Shown here piece after piece: positions 10,853 through 22,160 of a DNA stretch of 64,000 nt (position 1 is its first letter; every line of letters begins with the position of its first letter). This DNA is from Macrolepiota albuminosa. Its lineage: Eukaryota > Basidiomycota > Agaricomycetes > Agaricales > Agaricaceae. The translations under genes were made by a program, and so were the position numbers. The stretch covers positions 1,054,001 through 1,118,000 of the forward strand of contig JAMWFC010000122.1 in the NCBI GenBank assembly GCA_027475525.1. The letters run 5' to 3'. Below the pieces are notes generated by a model, which did no database searches, was not told the DNA's origin, and worked only from the letters and a program-made list of their open reading frames with translations.

Positions 10853-11850
10853 ATGAAAGTTACTCCTCCTGCACAACACTCTGTTATTGCTTCTCTTCTT
10901 GCTGAAGAGTATTCTCTGCACTAAATTGATGCTAAAACTGGTCCAGAAAAGTCTACTATTGGGAGGATTGGTAGAGAGTTGAAAATGGACAAGAAAAACC
11001 ATTCTAAAAGCCATCCTGCTAAGCTTACTCCACACGATAAACAGACTATTGTTCACCAAATCTCAACTAGGAGATTTGATACAGCTGTCCAGGCCACCAA
11101 TTTTATCATCAACATCATTTCCAACCCTGTCTCTCCTCAGACTGTCCAGAATGTGTTGAAGGAGGAGGGGTATCAGTCTGCTACTAAGAGAAAAGTTCCT
11201 ATGCTCAGAGCTAGACATTAACAACTACAGCTTAAATAGGCTCAGAAGCATTGGAACTGGACTATAGAGGACTGGAAAAGGGTGTTGTGGACAGATGAAA
11301 CAAAGATTAATAGGATTGGGTCAGATAGAAAGCAGTATGTGTGGAAGCTATGAGAAGGCATTTCTGACTGAACAACAACACCTACTGTGAAGCATGGAGG
11401 AGAGAATAATCTCATGGTATGGGGCTGTATGGGTTGTAATGGGGTAGGAAAGCTTATGGAGGTGGTGGGGGATCATGAATGCAGAGCAGTACTGTGAAAT
11501 TTTGGATGATGGAGCAAAGAAGAGCTTTGAGAAGTTGGAGATGGAGGAGGGTGCCTGCTACTTTCAACAGGACAATGACCCCAAACACAACTCCAAGAGG
11601 GCTGATAAGTGGTTTGAGGACAACAACTTTGATGTCTTTTGGTGGCTAGCTCAATCCCCTGATCTCAACCCTATTGAACATCTCTGAGAGTACCTCAAGG
11701 AGCAACTTAGGCAGTATGAAACACCTCCTCATGGTGTGCATGAATTATGGGAGAAGGTTGCAAAGGAGTGGGATAAAATACCACCAGAGATATGCCAAAG
11801 ACTAATAGAAAGCATGCCTAGTATTGATAGGCAAAGGCTTAGTGATTTCC
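10853..11850 (+). pseudogene. Tc1-like (DD34E) transposase, inactivated
   Basis: From ATG 10853, the N-terminal helix-turn-helix region (STIGRIGRELKMD, then HPAKLTPHDKQ near 11022) would bind the inverted repeats. The DDE core shows VLWTDETK (first Asp, about 11295), CYFQQDNDPKH (second Asp, about 11575) and, 34 residues later, NPIEHL followed by the Glu region (about 11670-11690). In-frame stops at about 10922, 11219, 11240, 11351 and 11685 each fit one C-to-T or G-to-A change (CAA, CAG, CGA or TGG). A frameshift near 11470 moves the core to another frame. Confidence 0.85.
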
Positions 11851-13071
11851 AGGGAGTGAATTGCTTAGGCTGGAGTTTATTGAGAATCCTCTGCTTTCTG
11901 GAATATTATTGAAAGCATTCAACATAATAATAATATCAACTTCATCAAAGTCAGTGTGAATTGGAAGTTACATTCTACACTAGCAAGCCCCAGAACTATC
12001 AAGTACTACTTGCAACCAAGTACTACACTACTGTGGGCACATTTGCACTACAATATTTCCTCTTTTTACTGCACAGTCATTAGACAAGTTATGCCTACCA
12101 TTTGCTAGGTAGCATCTGGACTGCTAAATTCACTATTATCTTGATGACACTGGGACTCTGCTGCACAACCTCACACCCTAATGCCAAGCACTAGAAATGA
12201 TGTTTTACTATGTAGTGAACAATGCATCCAACCACAATTGGCATCATCAGCAATACTAAAGATGAAATGCCATCAGTTGAGCTCATGCACATGCCCATTC
12301 CCAACTCAATGCTTCCTCCATCCTGATTGCCCATCCCACAAAGTGCTCAAGCATCTCTCATAGGTGGAGTGCCACCACCAGATAGACCAAGTCTTGACCA
12401 AGCCACCAATGGATGCTGCTGGTAACATGGAGGACTGGTGGAGATGTCCAACTAGGATCCACTCTCATAACAACTTCTTGCCAGGGCTTGAGTCCAGCTA
12501 CCACCTTCTCATCTGACACCTCTTGTGCTCAAGGAGCTGTGGGGCCATAGGGTGGCAGCTAGTTCCAGTAGGGCCTCTCCTAAAGCATCTCTTCCTCTTC
12601 TTATACCCATGCCGTGCCTGCCTCATCTTCTACCATTCCTGTATCCTTGGTTTTCTCTTCTTTCAACCTGGCATTCTCCTTCCCAGCTGTTCCTCTTTGC
12701 TATTGCCATAGACTCCACCATCTCCTGCTTTCTTGCTGCTTCCTCTTCTCACTCCCCTGCCACTGGTAAGGCCACTCCAGCTAGGTAAATAGGTGAGAGG
12801 AGAGTACTTGGGCCTGCCTCTGAGTCTCTGGGCAGCAAGCATCTGCCTCAGCTCCTCATCTTCTGGTAGGCATTGCACAGACACTAGAGTAAGATGGAGT
12901 CAGCATAGAGTAAGGCAGCTATTTATAAGACATTCACCAGGCCATTGTTGACACACTATTTATGGAGAGGTGCACCTTGGAAGCAGGCCAGCACTTGTAG
13001 GTAGTGTTTCTTCTTCATCAACAAAGAATACTACCTCCAACTGATCATCTCCTTTAAAAGTATTGGGTATG
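11851..13071. other. Intergenic, nothing recognised
   Basis: AT-rich except for about 12400-12850. Short ORFs on both strands lack motifs. A minus-strand reading from about 12900 to 12200 has some coherent composition but several stops and no recognisable domain. Confidence 0.5.
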
Positions 13072-13516
13072 TGTAAAGGTGACCTCTGGAGGCTATGACT
13101 TAGTTACATAGCTGGCAGAGAGAGATCCAAAGTATATTAATGTATATACTAACAATATTACAATCACTACTCACTTGGCAGAGGAAGATCCAAATAGAAC
13201 AAGTTTAAGAATTCTCTATGTCAGGACTGATGCTTTTGGAGCCTCAGAAGTACAAAAAACAACTGTATAGAACAATAAAACAGTACAAACTTGGAAATTG
13301 CTAAAATAAGTGATTACACAAGCAAGGCAGAAAAACTCTGGCTTATGTAAGCTATTTATACACAGTGTTGAACTTGTCTGAATGATAACTAGAGAACCAG
13401 AGCACCTTGGAGACTAAAAGTAGTACTAATAAATAAAGTTGAAAGAATAGAAGCAGTAAGGTGAGAGAATGCAGAAAGAAATAAGAAAATGAAGGAGGAA
13501 GAAAAGTCTCCTGACA
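13072..13516 (-). repeat. Degenerate solo LTR of the Gypsy-2 family, reverse orientation
   Basis: The sequence aligns with the reverse complement of the Gypsy-2 LTR (23792-24310), from TGTAAAGGTGACC (against TGTAAGGGCGACC) to GTCTCCTGACA (against GTCCCCTGACA). It is 445 bp against 519. Flanks GTATG (13067-13071) and GTCTG (13517-13521) are a target duplication with one change. In the first 66 aligned bases nearly all differences are C-to-T or G-to-A. Confidence 0.85.
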
Positions 13517-14227
13517 GTCTGCCTAGTAAAGATTTGCTGGCTGCCAGAAGCTTGTGACATCAGTGGAACCTGACACTCCCTTTACTATCATTTTTGATGT
13601 CAAATACTCCTCTTTCTTGAGAGTCTGTAGTGGCTGTTCAAATGACAGCATAAAAGTCATTATTTTTATAACTTACAAGAGTAGAGGTGCAAGCCCCAAT
13701 ATTGTTATTTAGTATTCAGCACTATATAAATTCATCTTACAACTTATTTGTCTGTTTAAGCATATTCAAGATATTCATAGCTTGATCTATAGCAAAGGCA
13801 GCTTAATCCTATATATTCTCATATAGAATGGATTCTGACAGGGTTGCTGTTTACACTGCTATACTCCACTCTTGTTTCCACACTAAAAAAGGACAAGCCT
13901 GGCTGCCTAGCTACAGACAGTGCCCACTTTGACTAAAAGGCAATCAATACTAGAATAGTAAAGAATTCATAAAGAAATTTCCTGCAAAATAGATTAGACT
14001 CCTGAAGGCATTGAGGGTGGCAACTATATGCATTTCCTTTGAAGTAGTTTCTGTCTTAATGACTAAATGACATACTTGGATTATTGTAAGTAACAGAGAG
14101 GTCAACTTGGCAAACTGTTTTCTATTCTATTTTAATTACTATTGAAAGATAAAAAAAAAGGAGATTTTATATTTAGATGTTAAAGAACTAGTTGATGTAT
14201 ATAACCAGACATGAGTCAAATCACATT
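13517..14227. other. Intergenic, 3' side of the NLR gene
   Basis: AT-rich; no ORF, repeat or RNA gene recognised. It presumably holds the 3' UTR and terminator of the minus-strand gene, but no motif stands out. Confidence 0.5.
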
Positions 14228-14650
14228 TCAGTAACTACTTCCAAATGCTTCTTTTCTGACTCTCAACACTTCTTGTTGAAGATTCTCAGCTTCTTCTAGT
14301 TTTCTACCTTGCCAAAATGTTACAGCAAGGTTAGACATGGCTTGGATAGTGTCTGGATGACTGCTTCCAAATGCTTCTTTTCTGACTCTCAACACTTCTT
14401 GTTGCAGATTCTCAGCTTCTTCTAGTTTTCCACTTTTTCTGAATGTTACAGCAAGGTTAGACATGGCTTGAATAGTGTCTGGATGACTGCTTCCAAATGC
14501 TTCTTTTCTGACTCTCAACACTTCTTGTTGAAGATTCTCAGCTTGTTCTAGTTTTCCACCTTGCCAAAATATTACAGCAAGATTAGACATGGCTTGGATA
14601 GTGTCTGGATGACTGCTTCCAAATGTTTCTTTTCTGACTCTCAACACTTC
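14228..14650 (-). pseudogene. Extra TPR units beyond the NLR stop codon
   Basis: Three more 42-residue TPR units and a fragment follow the TGA at 14651-14653 in the same frame, ending at a stop at 14228. They are almost identical to the upstream units. They were either translated before the stop arose (CAA to TGA needs two changes) or remain accessible through a variant allele. Confidence 0.75.
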
Positions 14651-17600
14651 TCATTGAAGATTCTCAGCTTGTTCTAGTTTTCCACCTTGCCAAAATGTTA
14701 CAGCAAGATTAGACATGGCTTGGATAGTGTCTGGATGACTGCTTCCAAATGCTTCTTTTCTGACTCTCAACACTTCTTGTTGCAGATTCTCAGCTTCTTC
14801 TAGTTTTCCACTTTTTCTGAATGTTACAGCAAGGTTAGACATGGCTTGAATAGTGTCTGGATGACTGCTTCCAAATGCTTCTTTTCTGACTCTCAACACT
14901 TCTTGTTGAAGATTCTCAGCTTCTTCATAGTGTCTGGATGACTGCTTCCAAATGCTTCTTTTCTGACTCTCAACACTTCTTGTTGAAGATTCTCAGCTTC
15001 TTCCAGTTTTCCACCTTGCCAAAATGTTACAGCAAGGTTAGACATGGCTTGGATAGTGTCTGGATGACTGCTTCCAAATGCTTCTTTTCTGACTCTCAAC
15101 ACTTCTTGTTGAAGATTCTCAGCTTCTTCTAGTTTTCTACCTTGCCAAAATGTTACAGCAAGGTTAGACATGGCTTGGATAGTGTCTGGATGACTGCTTC
15201 CAAATGCTTCTTTTCTGACTCTCAACACTTCTTGTTCAAGATTCTCAGCTTCTTCTAGTTTTCCACTTTTTCTGAATGTTACAGCAAGGTTAGACATGGC
15301 TTGAATAGTGTCTGGATGACTGCTTCCAAATGCTTCTTTTCTGACTCTCAACACTTCTTGTTGAAGATTCTCAGCTTCTTCTAGTTTTCTACCTTGCCAA
15401 AATGTTACAGCAAGGTTAGACATGGCTTGGATAGTGTCTGGATGACTGCTTCCAAATGCTTCTTTTCTGACTCTCAACACTTCTTGTTCAAGATTCTCAG
15501 CTTCTTCTAGTTTTCCACTTTTTCTGAATATTCTAGCAAAATTAGACATGGCTTTAATAGTATCTGGATGACTGCTTCCAAATTCTTCTTTCCTGATTCT
15601 CAACACTTCTTGTTGAAGATTCTCAGCCTCCTCCAGTTTTCCACCTTGCCAAAATATTGTAGCAAGGTTAGACATAGCCTGTACAGTAAATAAATGACTA
15701 TTTCCCAGGACTCTCTTATGCTCTTCAAGCACTTGCCTCTGAAGGTGCTCTGCATCATTCCAAAAGTGTGCAGTCAAAAAAATATCAATAAGTTTTTCTG
15801 CTAATTTATAATTTTCACATTTATGGTTTAAACATGTTATCAATGCCTGTACATGCAATACCCATTCAGCTGCATCCTCATATGACAACTTTCCATCTCC
15901 TAAACAATAAAACAGTTGTTGTGTAGATTTTTTGGCTTTTATCTGCTCTTCTAATGATAATGATTGAAAAGCCCAACTATGAGCAAGTGAGTGAATTTCT
16001 AACATCATGACTCCTTTTTCTTTTATTTCCACCAATGAATATGATCTGAGTAACTCAACTGCTTCTTCAAGTAACTCATTACTCCACTTTTTACCATCTG
16101 TTACAAACTTTTGAAGAAGGTTCTCTAATTCTTGGATGTCCATTTTATGATTATTAGAAAGCTTTTTCCAAGCTCTTTCCAGAATTGATATAGGTATCCT
16201 AGTATTGTGTAACACACCACATAACATAAGAAGTGCCTTTGCTTGTTCATTCAGCTTCTGATAGCTCAGATTCCATGTGGCAAAAACAGGAAGCTGATAG
16301 CTATCAATTCTCTGATTTATTGTTGTTGCCATATATCTCATTTTATTTTCTTTGAACCTTTTCAGATACTGCTTTACTTCAATATGTTGATTGTGAAGGA
16401 GATAGCTCCCTGCTTGAATAATAGCTAATGCCAAATAGCCCAGTTCTTGAACAAGCTCCTTCACAGCTTCTTCCTCAGTTTTTTGCCTCTGACTAGCTTT
16501 ATAAAAAGCTTCCAATGAATCTTCAGCTATCAACTCTCCAATCTTATAATGATTTTTAGGTGCACACATTTGTGATGCCTCATTTCTGCTTGTTATAATA
16601 ATATTTCCATGACTGCATTTTGGAAAAAATTCTTGTAAAATAACATCAGGATCATCAGCATTGTCAAAAAGCATTAACCATTCTTTTTTTTGGTGACAAA
16701 GCCATAAAAGAGCAGCAGCAGGTGTTGTATCAGACAAATGAGCACTTTGAGCAAGTAAAGTTAAAAACTGTTCAATTGATGCTTTAGAGCTAGCATCTAT
16801 CATATATATAGAGGAAAATCTAATTGATTAAAGTAAACAATAACATGGGGAAAATGTAACTGTGTTTCATACCTGCTTCCAAATTCATGACAGAATTTCA
16901 GTGCAATTTGTGTCTTTCCAGCTCCACCCAAGCCATGCAGCACACAATGCTGCTGCATTTTCATTTTTAATGAAGATTGATGAGAATCAAAACACTTTTC
17001 AAGATGTAATAAAATGTCTGCTCTGCCAATGAACAGTGGAGATGGAGGAGGAACAATAGGAAGAAGGACTGGTGCAAGTATATGAGGTGTTTGTTTGTCA
17101 AAAAGGCTTGTAGGCATAGTTTCACTCCCTAATAAATGTCAGAAAATAATTCATTCAATTGAGATTGAGCAACTACTTACTAAAAACCCCAAGAGTAGTC
17201 TGTTGAAAACAATTATATAAAATCTTTATAAGATCATTCAATTTCTCTGTAACTTTGGCCTTCTGCAAATAGGAATCAGAGTGTGCTTTAATTTCTCCCT
17301 GCCTATTCCAATCATCCAGAGCCATCTTTTGAAGTCCTTGTTCTACATTAAATCTGTAAAACAGGCCAGGCATTTGCAAATAGTACTCTTCAAGAGCCTC
17401 AGCTACCTCTTCACAATCAGTAGCTATCTGAAAAAGAAGTTCTGTCATTTTTTGGCCAATCACATTGGTGGGCTCCCAGAAAACATGACCAGTATGCCCT
17501 GATCCTATACTAACCAAGCATGCAACTGGTTGAAAAGAACCAAAAACCAGTGCAGCTTCTTTTATAACAAGACGAGTTGGATTGCTACAGTACAAACCTG

Positions 17601-18358
17601 CACCTACAAAGGTTTCATGGACTCCACCAGATTTAATAGACAGAGGTTTGAAAAGTTGAGGAGTAGCAGTGGTGGCACGGGCAGCTTGCACCACTGTACA
17701 ATTATAGCCTGGATTGGCAGACACCCCATATGTTCTGAAGATCCGAGGTGTCATATTGGCAGAAGGAAGAGCTACCACAAAACTTTAAGGTGATTACATT
17801 GTCAGCTGAGAAATAGAAATGAAAAAAACTTCATTACCTTCTGCAGAGCGGATCATCCTCTTCCATCAAGACATCCTCTGGAAACCCAGCAGATCGTAAG
17901 ATGCCTTTCATGCCGGACTCAAAGACAGTTGCCTTGAACTTCCCATTCCGTGCATTCCATTTCTTGGCATCGGAGTAGAGCTCCCGGCTGAACAAGACAT
18001 ACTTCTCAATAGCCAGGTCAATGGGCATACGGAGTCGACCGAGCATCAATGCAATTACCCTGACACATCATTGAATATTCGACTTCGTAGTGATGGTTTG
18101 TCACATACCCTCCTGTTCCAGCTCCACCGATTATATCAAAATAATCACAAGGCTTAGGCAGAGATTGAGCGTTCTCCAGGTGCATTAGACGAAACATGAT
18201 TTCTCGGAGAATAATAAGTTCAGACAGTCCACGTACACCACCGTCATCTGGATGATCATTCCGATAACGTTGGTAATCGCGATTCACAGTCGAAAGAGCA
18301 TACCCAAAGATAACATCCTCAACCCACGTTGTTTTTGGTCTGTCTTGATATTCTGCAT
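14651..18358 (-). CDS. NLR-like protein: patatin-like (catalytic residues lost), NB-ARC, TPR array
   Basis: The six-exon model is 18358-18304, 18247-18109, 18059-17838, 17782-17181, 17128-16873 and 16819-14651. All introns are GT-AG, 52-56 bp, and phases agree throughout. With the 77-bp duplication (14851-15004) collapsed it encodes 1,121 residues. The patatin-like domain spans about residues 13-335, with the oxyanion DGGVRG at 20-25. The nucleophile elbow reads GAGTG (60-64) where GxSxG is expected, and the Asp position in ETFVGAGL is Gly199. NB-ARC follows, with Walker A GLGGAGKT (405-412), Walker B LMLFDNAD (473-480), IIITSRN, and a GLPL-like and an HSLAHSW (MHD-like) segment. From about residue 775 come eight 42-residue TPRs of kinesin-light-chain type, nearly identical. 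In fungi this architecture is linked to non-self recognition and programmed cell death; that role is inferred here. Confidence 0.88.
14851..15004. repeat. 77-bp tandem duplication in the NLR TPR array (probable assembly overlap)
   Basis: Units 14851-14927 and 14928-15004 have a period of 77, whereas the natural TPR period is 126 bp (42 codons). The insertion shifts the frame; removing it joins the two TPR reading frames exactly (1,827 bp apart, divisible by three). Confidence 0.95.
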
Positions 18359-19682
18359 GGAGGCGTCAATCGTACTTGAACAAAAGGAAGGAAAGAATGG
18401 GCTTTCTCACATCGAATGATTTGTGACACAAAGCTGTTCTCACGCTTAGGCCTTCGTTCACACCCTCGAAATAGTAACACTGTGATTGCGAGATGAAGAT
18501 AGATAGGCCTGTATACAATTAATATTCCAGCGTCCTATTCCATATGCCTGCACTTCTGGAAGCGCACACAAGACTTATCCAATCTGGATATCACCTTGTG
18601 GAACAATACAGAGTGAGTGTTCTCAGGACATGTATATAAAACGACAACATCGGTACCGTCGTCACCGACACAGTCACCCAATATAAGATGTCTGGTTCCA
18701 ACAGTCTTCATGGCCCCCAATATCAGCTTTGACATCGGTGAGCTCGAATGAAAACTCGTACCGATCGCTCTCGTTTGAGTGCCATCGACGGCTATCTGCG
18801 ACAAAAAAGATGCATCGCCTTTACTACCTGCGCCTGGATACCACACGGCGTTGGACATGAGCTCCTACACGCCGCACGCGCAGTCCTTCCCGAGCTCGAG
18901 CCCTGTCTCTTTACGCCATCCTCGTGCACACGGCATCTCACGCGCTGCATGTACACGCACACGCAGCCCCGTTCGAGATTACACCGTTCTCCCCGCAACC
19001 ACGTCCTCCTTCGCCTCTACCTTGGCAAGCTTCTCGCCAGCCGCGACCATGTCCCCCGTGTGCATGTCGGTGATTTTACCAGGGTGATTCCGGGCGGGGA
19101 TGCAGATGTGGAGCCAACGGGGTCGGTGATTTGGTGCGGAGGGAATGGAAGATGTGGAGCGTGATTCCGGGCGGGGATGCAGATGTGGAGCCAACGGGGT
19201 CGGTGATTTGGTGCGGAGGGAATGGAAGATGTGGAGCGTGGGGATTTAAATTTGAAGCTGGTGTTTGGGATAGGGATGAGAGGAGTGAGAGGGATGGGCG
19301 GGCAGAGCATGAGAACGGGGAAGGGGAAGGGGGTGGTGTTAGATGATTTACCAGAGATCGACAGTAAAGACTCTGGTCCATGCAGCGTGGGGAACTATAA
19401 CAACAGTGTGTATGTTAGGACGGAGAAGCACGTTAATGGGAGCGGGGCGGGGAGAAGCGTACACCGATACTGAAGATCCATCGCAGAAGCAAAAGCAAAA
19501 AAATAAGTGCACGACCCAGTCTTCATCGACATTCAAGCACGACGACAAGCACGACGATGCAAGTGCCGTGGCAGAATCAGGTGCCTCTCGCACTCGAGAT
19601 TGGGCCGAGTGAGGAAAGCGACGGTGGGGCCGCGGTAATTTTGGAAAGGGGTGCCTCAGTCTATTGTACACGGACTGAGATG
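18359..19682. other. Intergenic region upstream of the NLR gene, with an unrecognised ORF
   Basis: The NLR promoter should lie in about 18359-18530; no clear TATA box was identified. On the minus strand, 18858-18535 encodes 107 residues (MSNAVWYPGAGSKGD...LGDCVGDDGTDVVVLYTC) of balanced composition that could be part of a gene. I do not recognise it. 18860-19620 is GC-richer, has overlapping ORFs on both strands and includes a 77-bp duplication; none is convincing. Confidence 0.4.
19084..19237. repeat. 77-bp tandem duplication (probable assembly overlap)
   Basis: Units 19084-19160 and 19161-19237 are identical, starting GTGATTCCGGGCGGGG. Confidence 0.95.
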
Positions 19683-20321
19683 TGTTGAACTCATTATTGG
19701 ACTTGACTAATTTACTTACCCGATGCTAGCAACTTACTACCCGTAACAAATTACCATGGAAGAAAGAGTTTGCAGATGGATCCATCACCGACTCGGATGG
19801 TTAGTTTGATTGATATTACATTGCACTTTAAGTAGTTGCGTGAGTATATCTGCGATATAAGCGAGTGATGACTTACAGCCTCAGTGCAAAGCAACAGAGG
19901 CTATATTGACGATCGATGCACAACTGACCCTGCCTAAGTCAAATGAGCATAAGTGGCACAGTTCACCGGGTATGCGTAAAACCCTCGGATAGGGTGTCGA
20001 GGATAATGCCTCGTGACTCCGGATTCACCATGAAACACCCGCGTCATATGTTAAGTCATAATTCGTATGTTTCTCTTTTCTACGTACATGTCTTAAAAAC
20101 TCCATATTGATTACTCATACATGACGTCCTCTTGTCTCATTACTACGTTTGTATATTATGACGAGGCACACCTGGAGATGGATCATCTTACGATTTCCTC
20201 TCTCCAGGTGAGTCTCCCTAGTATCTTATTACTTACTGATCATCTTATGATTTCCACTCTCCAGTTATTTGTTACATTATATTCGTACACGAATACATCT
20301 ATTTGCCTATATGCTGCATCA
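19683..20321 (+). repeat. Copia 5' LTR (tentative left end)
   Basis: The right end (GCTGCATCA at 20321) is fixed by the adjoining primer binding site. The left end is proposed at TGTTGAACTC (19683), but no second LTR exists for comparison. It contains an intron-like tandem duplication at 20181-20264. Confidence 0.5.
20208..20264 (+). other. Candidate 57-nt intron in the Copia LTR leader
   Basis: GTGAGT donor at 20208 and CCAG acceptor ending at 20264. Two near-identical 27-bp copies (20181-20207 and 20238-20264, each ending CTCTCCAG) place the donor right after the first copy and the acceptor at the end of the second. Splicing would restore a single copy. Confidence 0.5.
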
Positions 20322-20333
20322 GGTTATGGGCCC
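20322..20333 (+). other. Copia primer binding site, initiator-tRNA-Met half molecule
   Basis: GGTTATGGGCCC directly after the LTR is complementary to the anticodon-arm sequence GGGCCCAUAACC of initiator tRNA-Met. This is the internal priming used by Drosophila copia rather than the tRNA 3' end. Confidence 0.65.
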
Positions 20334-22160
20334 CACCGTCGCGTCAGACAATACTTCGGAAACATTGCAGCTCGCAAAGTTTAACGGTATCAACTATCAT
20401 GTTTGGTCCGATAATATGAAGAATGTGTTACTGGCTAAATCTTTATGGGGTGTTACCTCAGGATGAGAGACCTGCCCACCTAAACCTCCTACTGAATACT
20501 CCAAGTTGTTGACTACTGCCTGTCCTAAAGGGGATGAGCCACCTCAGACCATCCCTAAAGAGGGTCAGGATGAGTTGTCGACTGCTGGCCTTGATACTTC
20601 AAAGAAAATCTGGGATCATTTTCATCAAAATTATGTTGATCAACAGAGTGGGATCAACGTACATTATTATCACCAGCAGCTGTATGGAAAATGATGGGAT
20701 GGAAATTTCCCCTTGATGGATATACGTCGCCAATTCCTTGAAGCAGGTCATTGCATTGATGACAATACTATAATCAATGCTATCCTTTTGTCATTGCCTC
20801 AGTCTCCTACATGGGAAGTCGTCAAACAGAATCTGCTGTTTTGGAGAGCTTCTTTAATGCTTGAAACTGTCATAACTGAATTGCTGACAGTTTACGACCA
20901 CATTACCTTGGAGGATGCTGCAACTAGCAAGACATTGGCATTTACTGTGAGAACCAAGCCTGAATTGAGTAGGAGTCGACAAAATCCTAAAACTACAAAA
21001 AGGAAATTAAAACCAAAATGTGAGCCTAAACCCAATGATATTTGCCATAATTGTGGTGAGAAGGGACACTGGAGTCCGAAGTGCCCCAAGCCCAAGAAGG
21101 CAAAAAATGCTGGTCAAGCTCAACTTACTGTTTCCACTCGTAATTCCGAATCTTGTGAAATTGGCCAAGTCATGATGGCGACTTCAAAGGACATGCCCAC
21201 TGGATTATTTCTTGATAGTGCCGCTTTGAGTCACATGGTGGCTGACAAGACTTATTTCGTTGACTACCATAAAACAAGTAATCAGCACGTATCTGTTGGA
21301 GGACAAAATCAATTACCTGTTGAAGGTACAGGTGCGATTATGTTCCAAACTCACTTGTCCTCTGATACAAGTAATGTCATCTTGCATGATGTCCTCCACA
21401 TTCCCAATCTAGGTGCTAACCTCATTAGTCTGGGCTCTTTACAATGTGAAGGAGTTAGGTTCTATGACTTTCCTTGCGGAATTTTGTTGTCTTGGCAAGG
21501 TCAAGAATTCCTTCATGCAAATCTTGTTGGCACTCATAGCACACTTTACCGAATCGAAACTATGACCATTGGAATAGTTGATAACCAGGTGGCCTATATT
21601 GCCAGTGAGTCTACTATGCGTTCATGGCACCGTTGATTAGGACACATCAGTCCGTGCACTATAAAAACCATGGTGGATCACAATTTAGTCACAGGCATTA
21701 AAATAAAGCTACCTCAAGAATTCAATCGGTTATGCAGCGGATGTGCTGAAGGTAAGGCTACTAGACCACCCTTGCCCAACATTAGCAACACAAAATACAA
21801 TAAAAACAAATTACTGGTCATGGACCTCACCAGACCCATGAGTGTAGCCACCTGGGATGGAAATCGGTATGCTATGGTGGTAGTCGAAGCCAGCAAATGT
21901 TTTTCTACTGGTAGACTCCTTAAAACTAAGGAGGAAGTGGGAGACAATGTGTGCAATGTTACAGCTATGTATGAGCATCATGGCAGTCAGTTTGTTAAAA
22001 TTATCCGAACTGACAATGGCAGTGAATTTGTTAATTCCACAATGAGAAAATTCTATGCACTTAACAGAATAAAACATCAAACTATGAATCCCTACCGACC
22101 ACAACAGAATGGAATTGTGGAACATGCTATAGGCATAATAATGGAAATGGTTAGAAGCAG
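20326..22160 (+). pseudogene. Copia gag-pol, truncated and with stops
   Basis: ATG 20326 overlaps the primer site. Gag (about 20326-21010) is followed by a CCHC knuckle CHNCGEKGHWSPKC (21044-21085). The protease segment has LFLDSAALSHM near 21210, where DSGA is expected. A GAG-pre-integrase zinc region (WHR.LGH near 21627) and the integrase core (LVMDLTRP near 21815, IRTDNGSEFVN near 22005, QQNGIVEH near 22103) follow. In-frame stops near 20464, 20692 and 21635; the last, and probably the first, fit CGA to TGA. After MVRS the frame runs into Helitron repeat sequence. Confidence 0.85.

Larger units (their letters stand above)
19683..22160 (+). mobile_element. Truncated Ty1/Copia retrotransposon
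   Basis: Order is 5' LTR, primer binding site, gag, protease, integrase, as in Ty1/Copia (integrase before RT). The element stops inside the integrase core at about 22160, where Helitron copy A begins. RT, RNase H and the 3' LTR are missing from the window. Confidence 0.88.

Noticed and set aside
11851..14227. tRNA or other structural RNA genes
   Set aside because: No cloverleaf with A and B boxes or other RNA signature was found on either strand by eye.
14228..15700. Regular 126-bp repeats as a CRISPR-like array
   Set aside because: They are coding TPR units of 42 residues, without spacers, in a spliced eukaryotic gene.
18748..19473. Overlapping plus-strand ORFs upstream of the NLR gene
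   Set aside because: Low-complexity, frame-shifting ORFs in GC-rich sequence, partly created by the 77-bp duplication at 19084; no motif.
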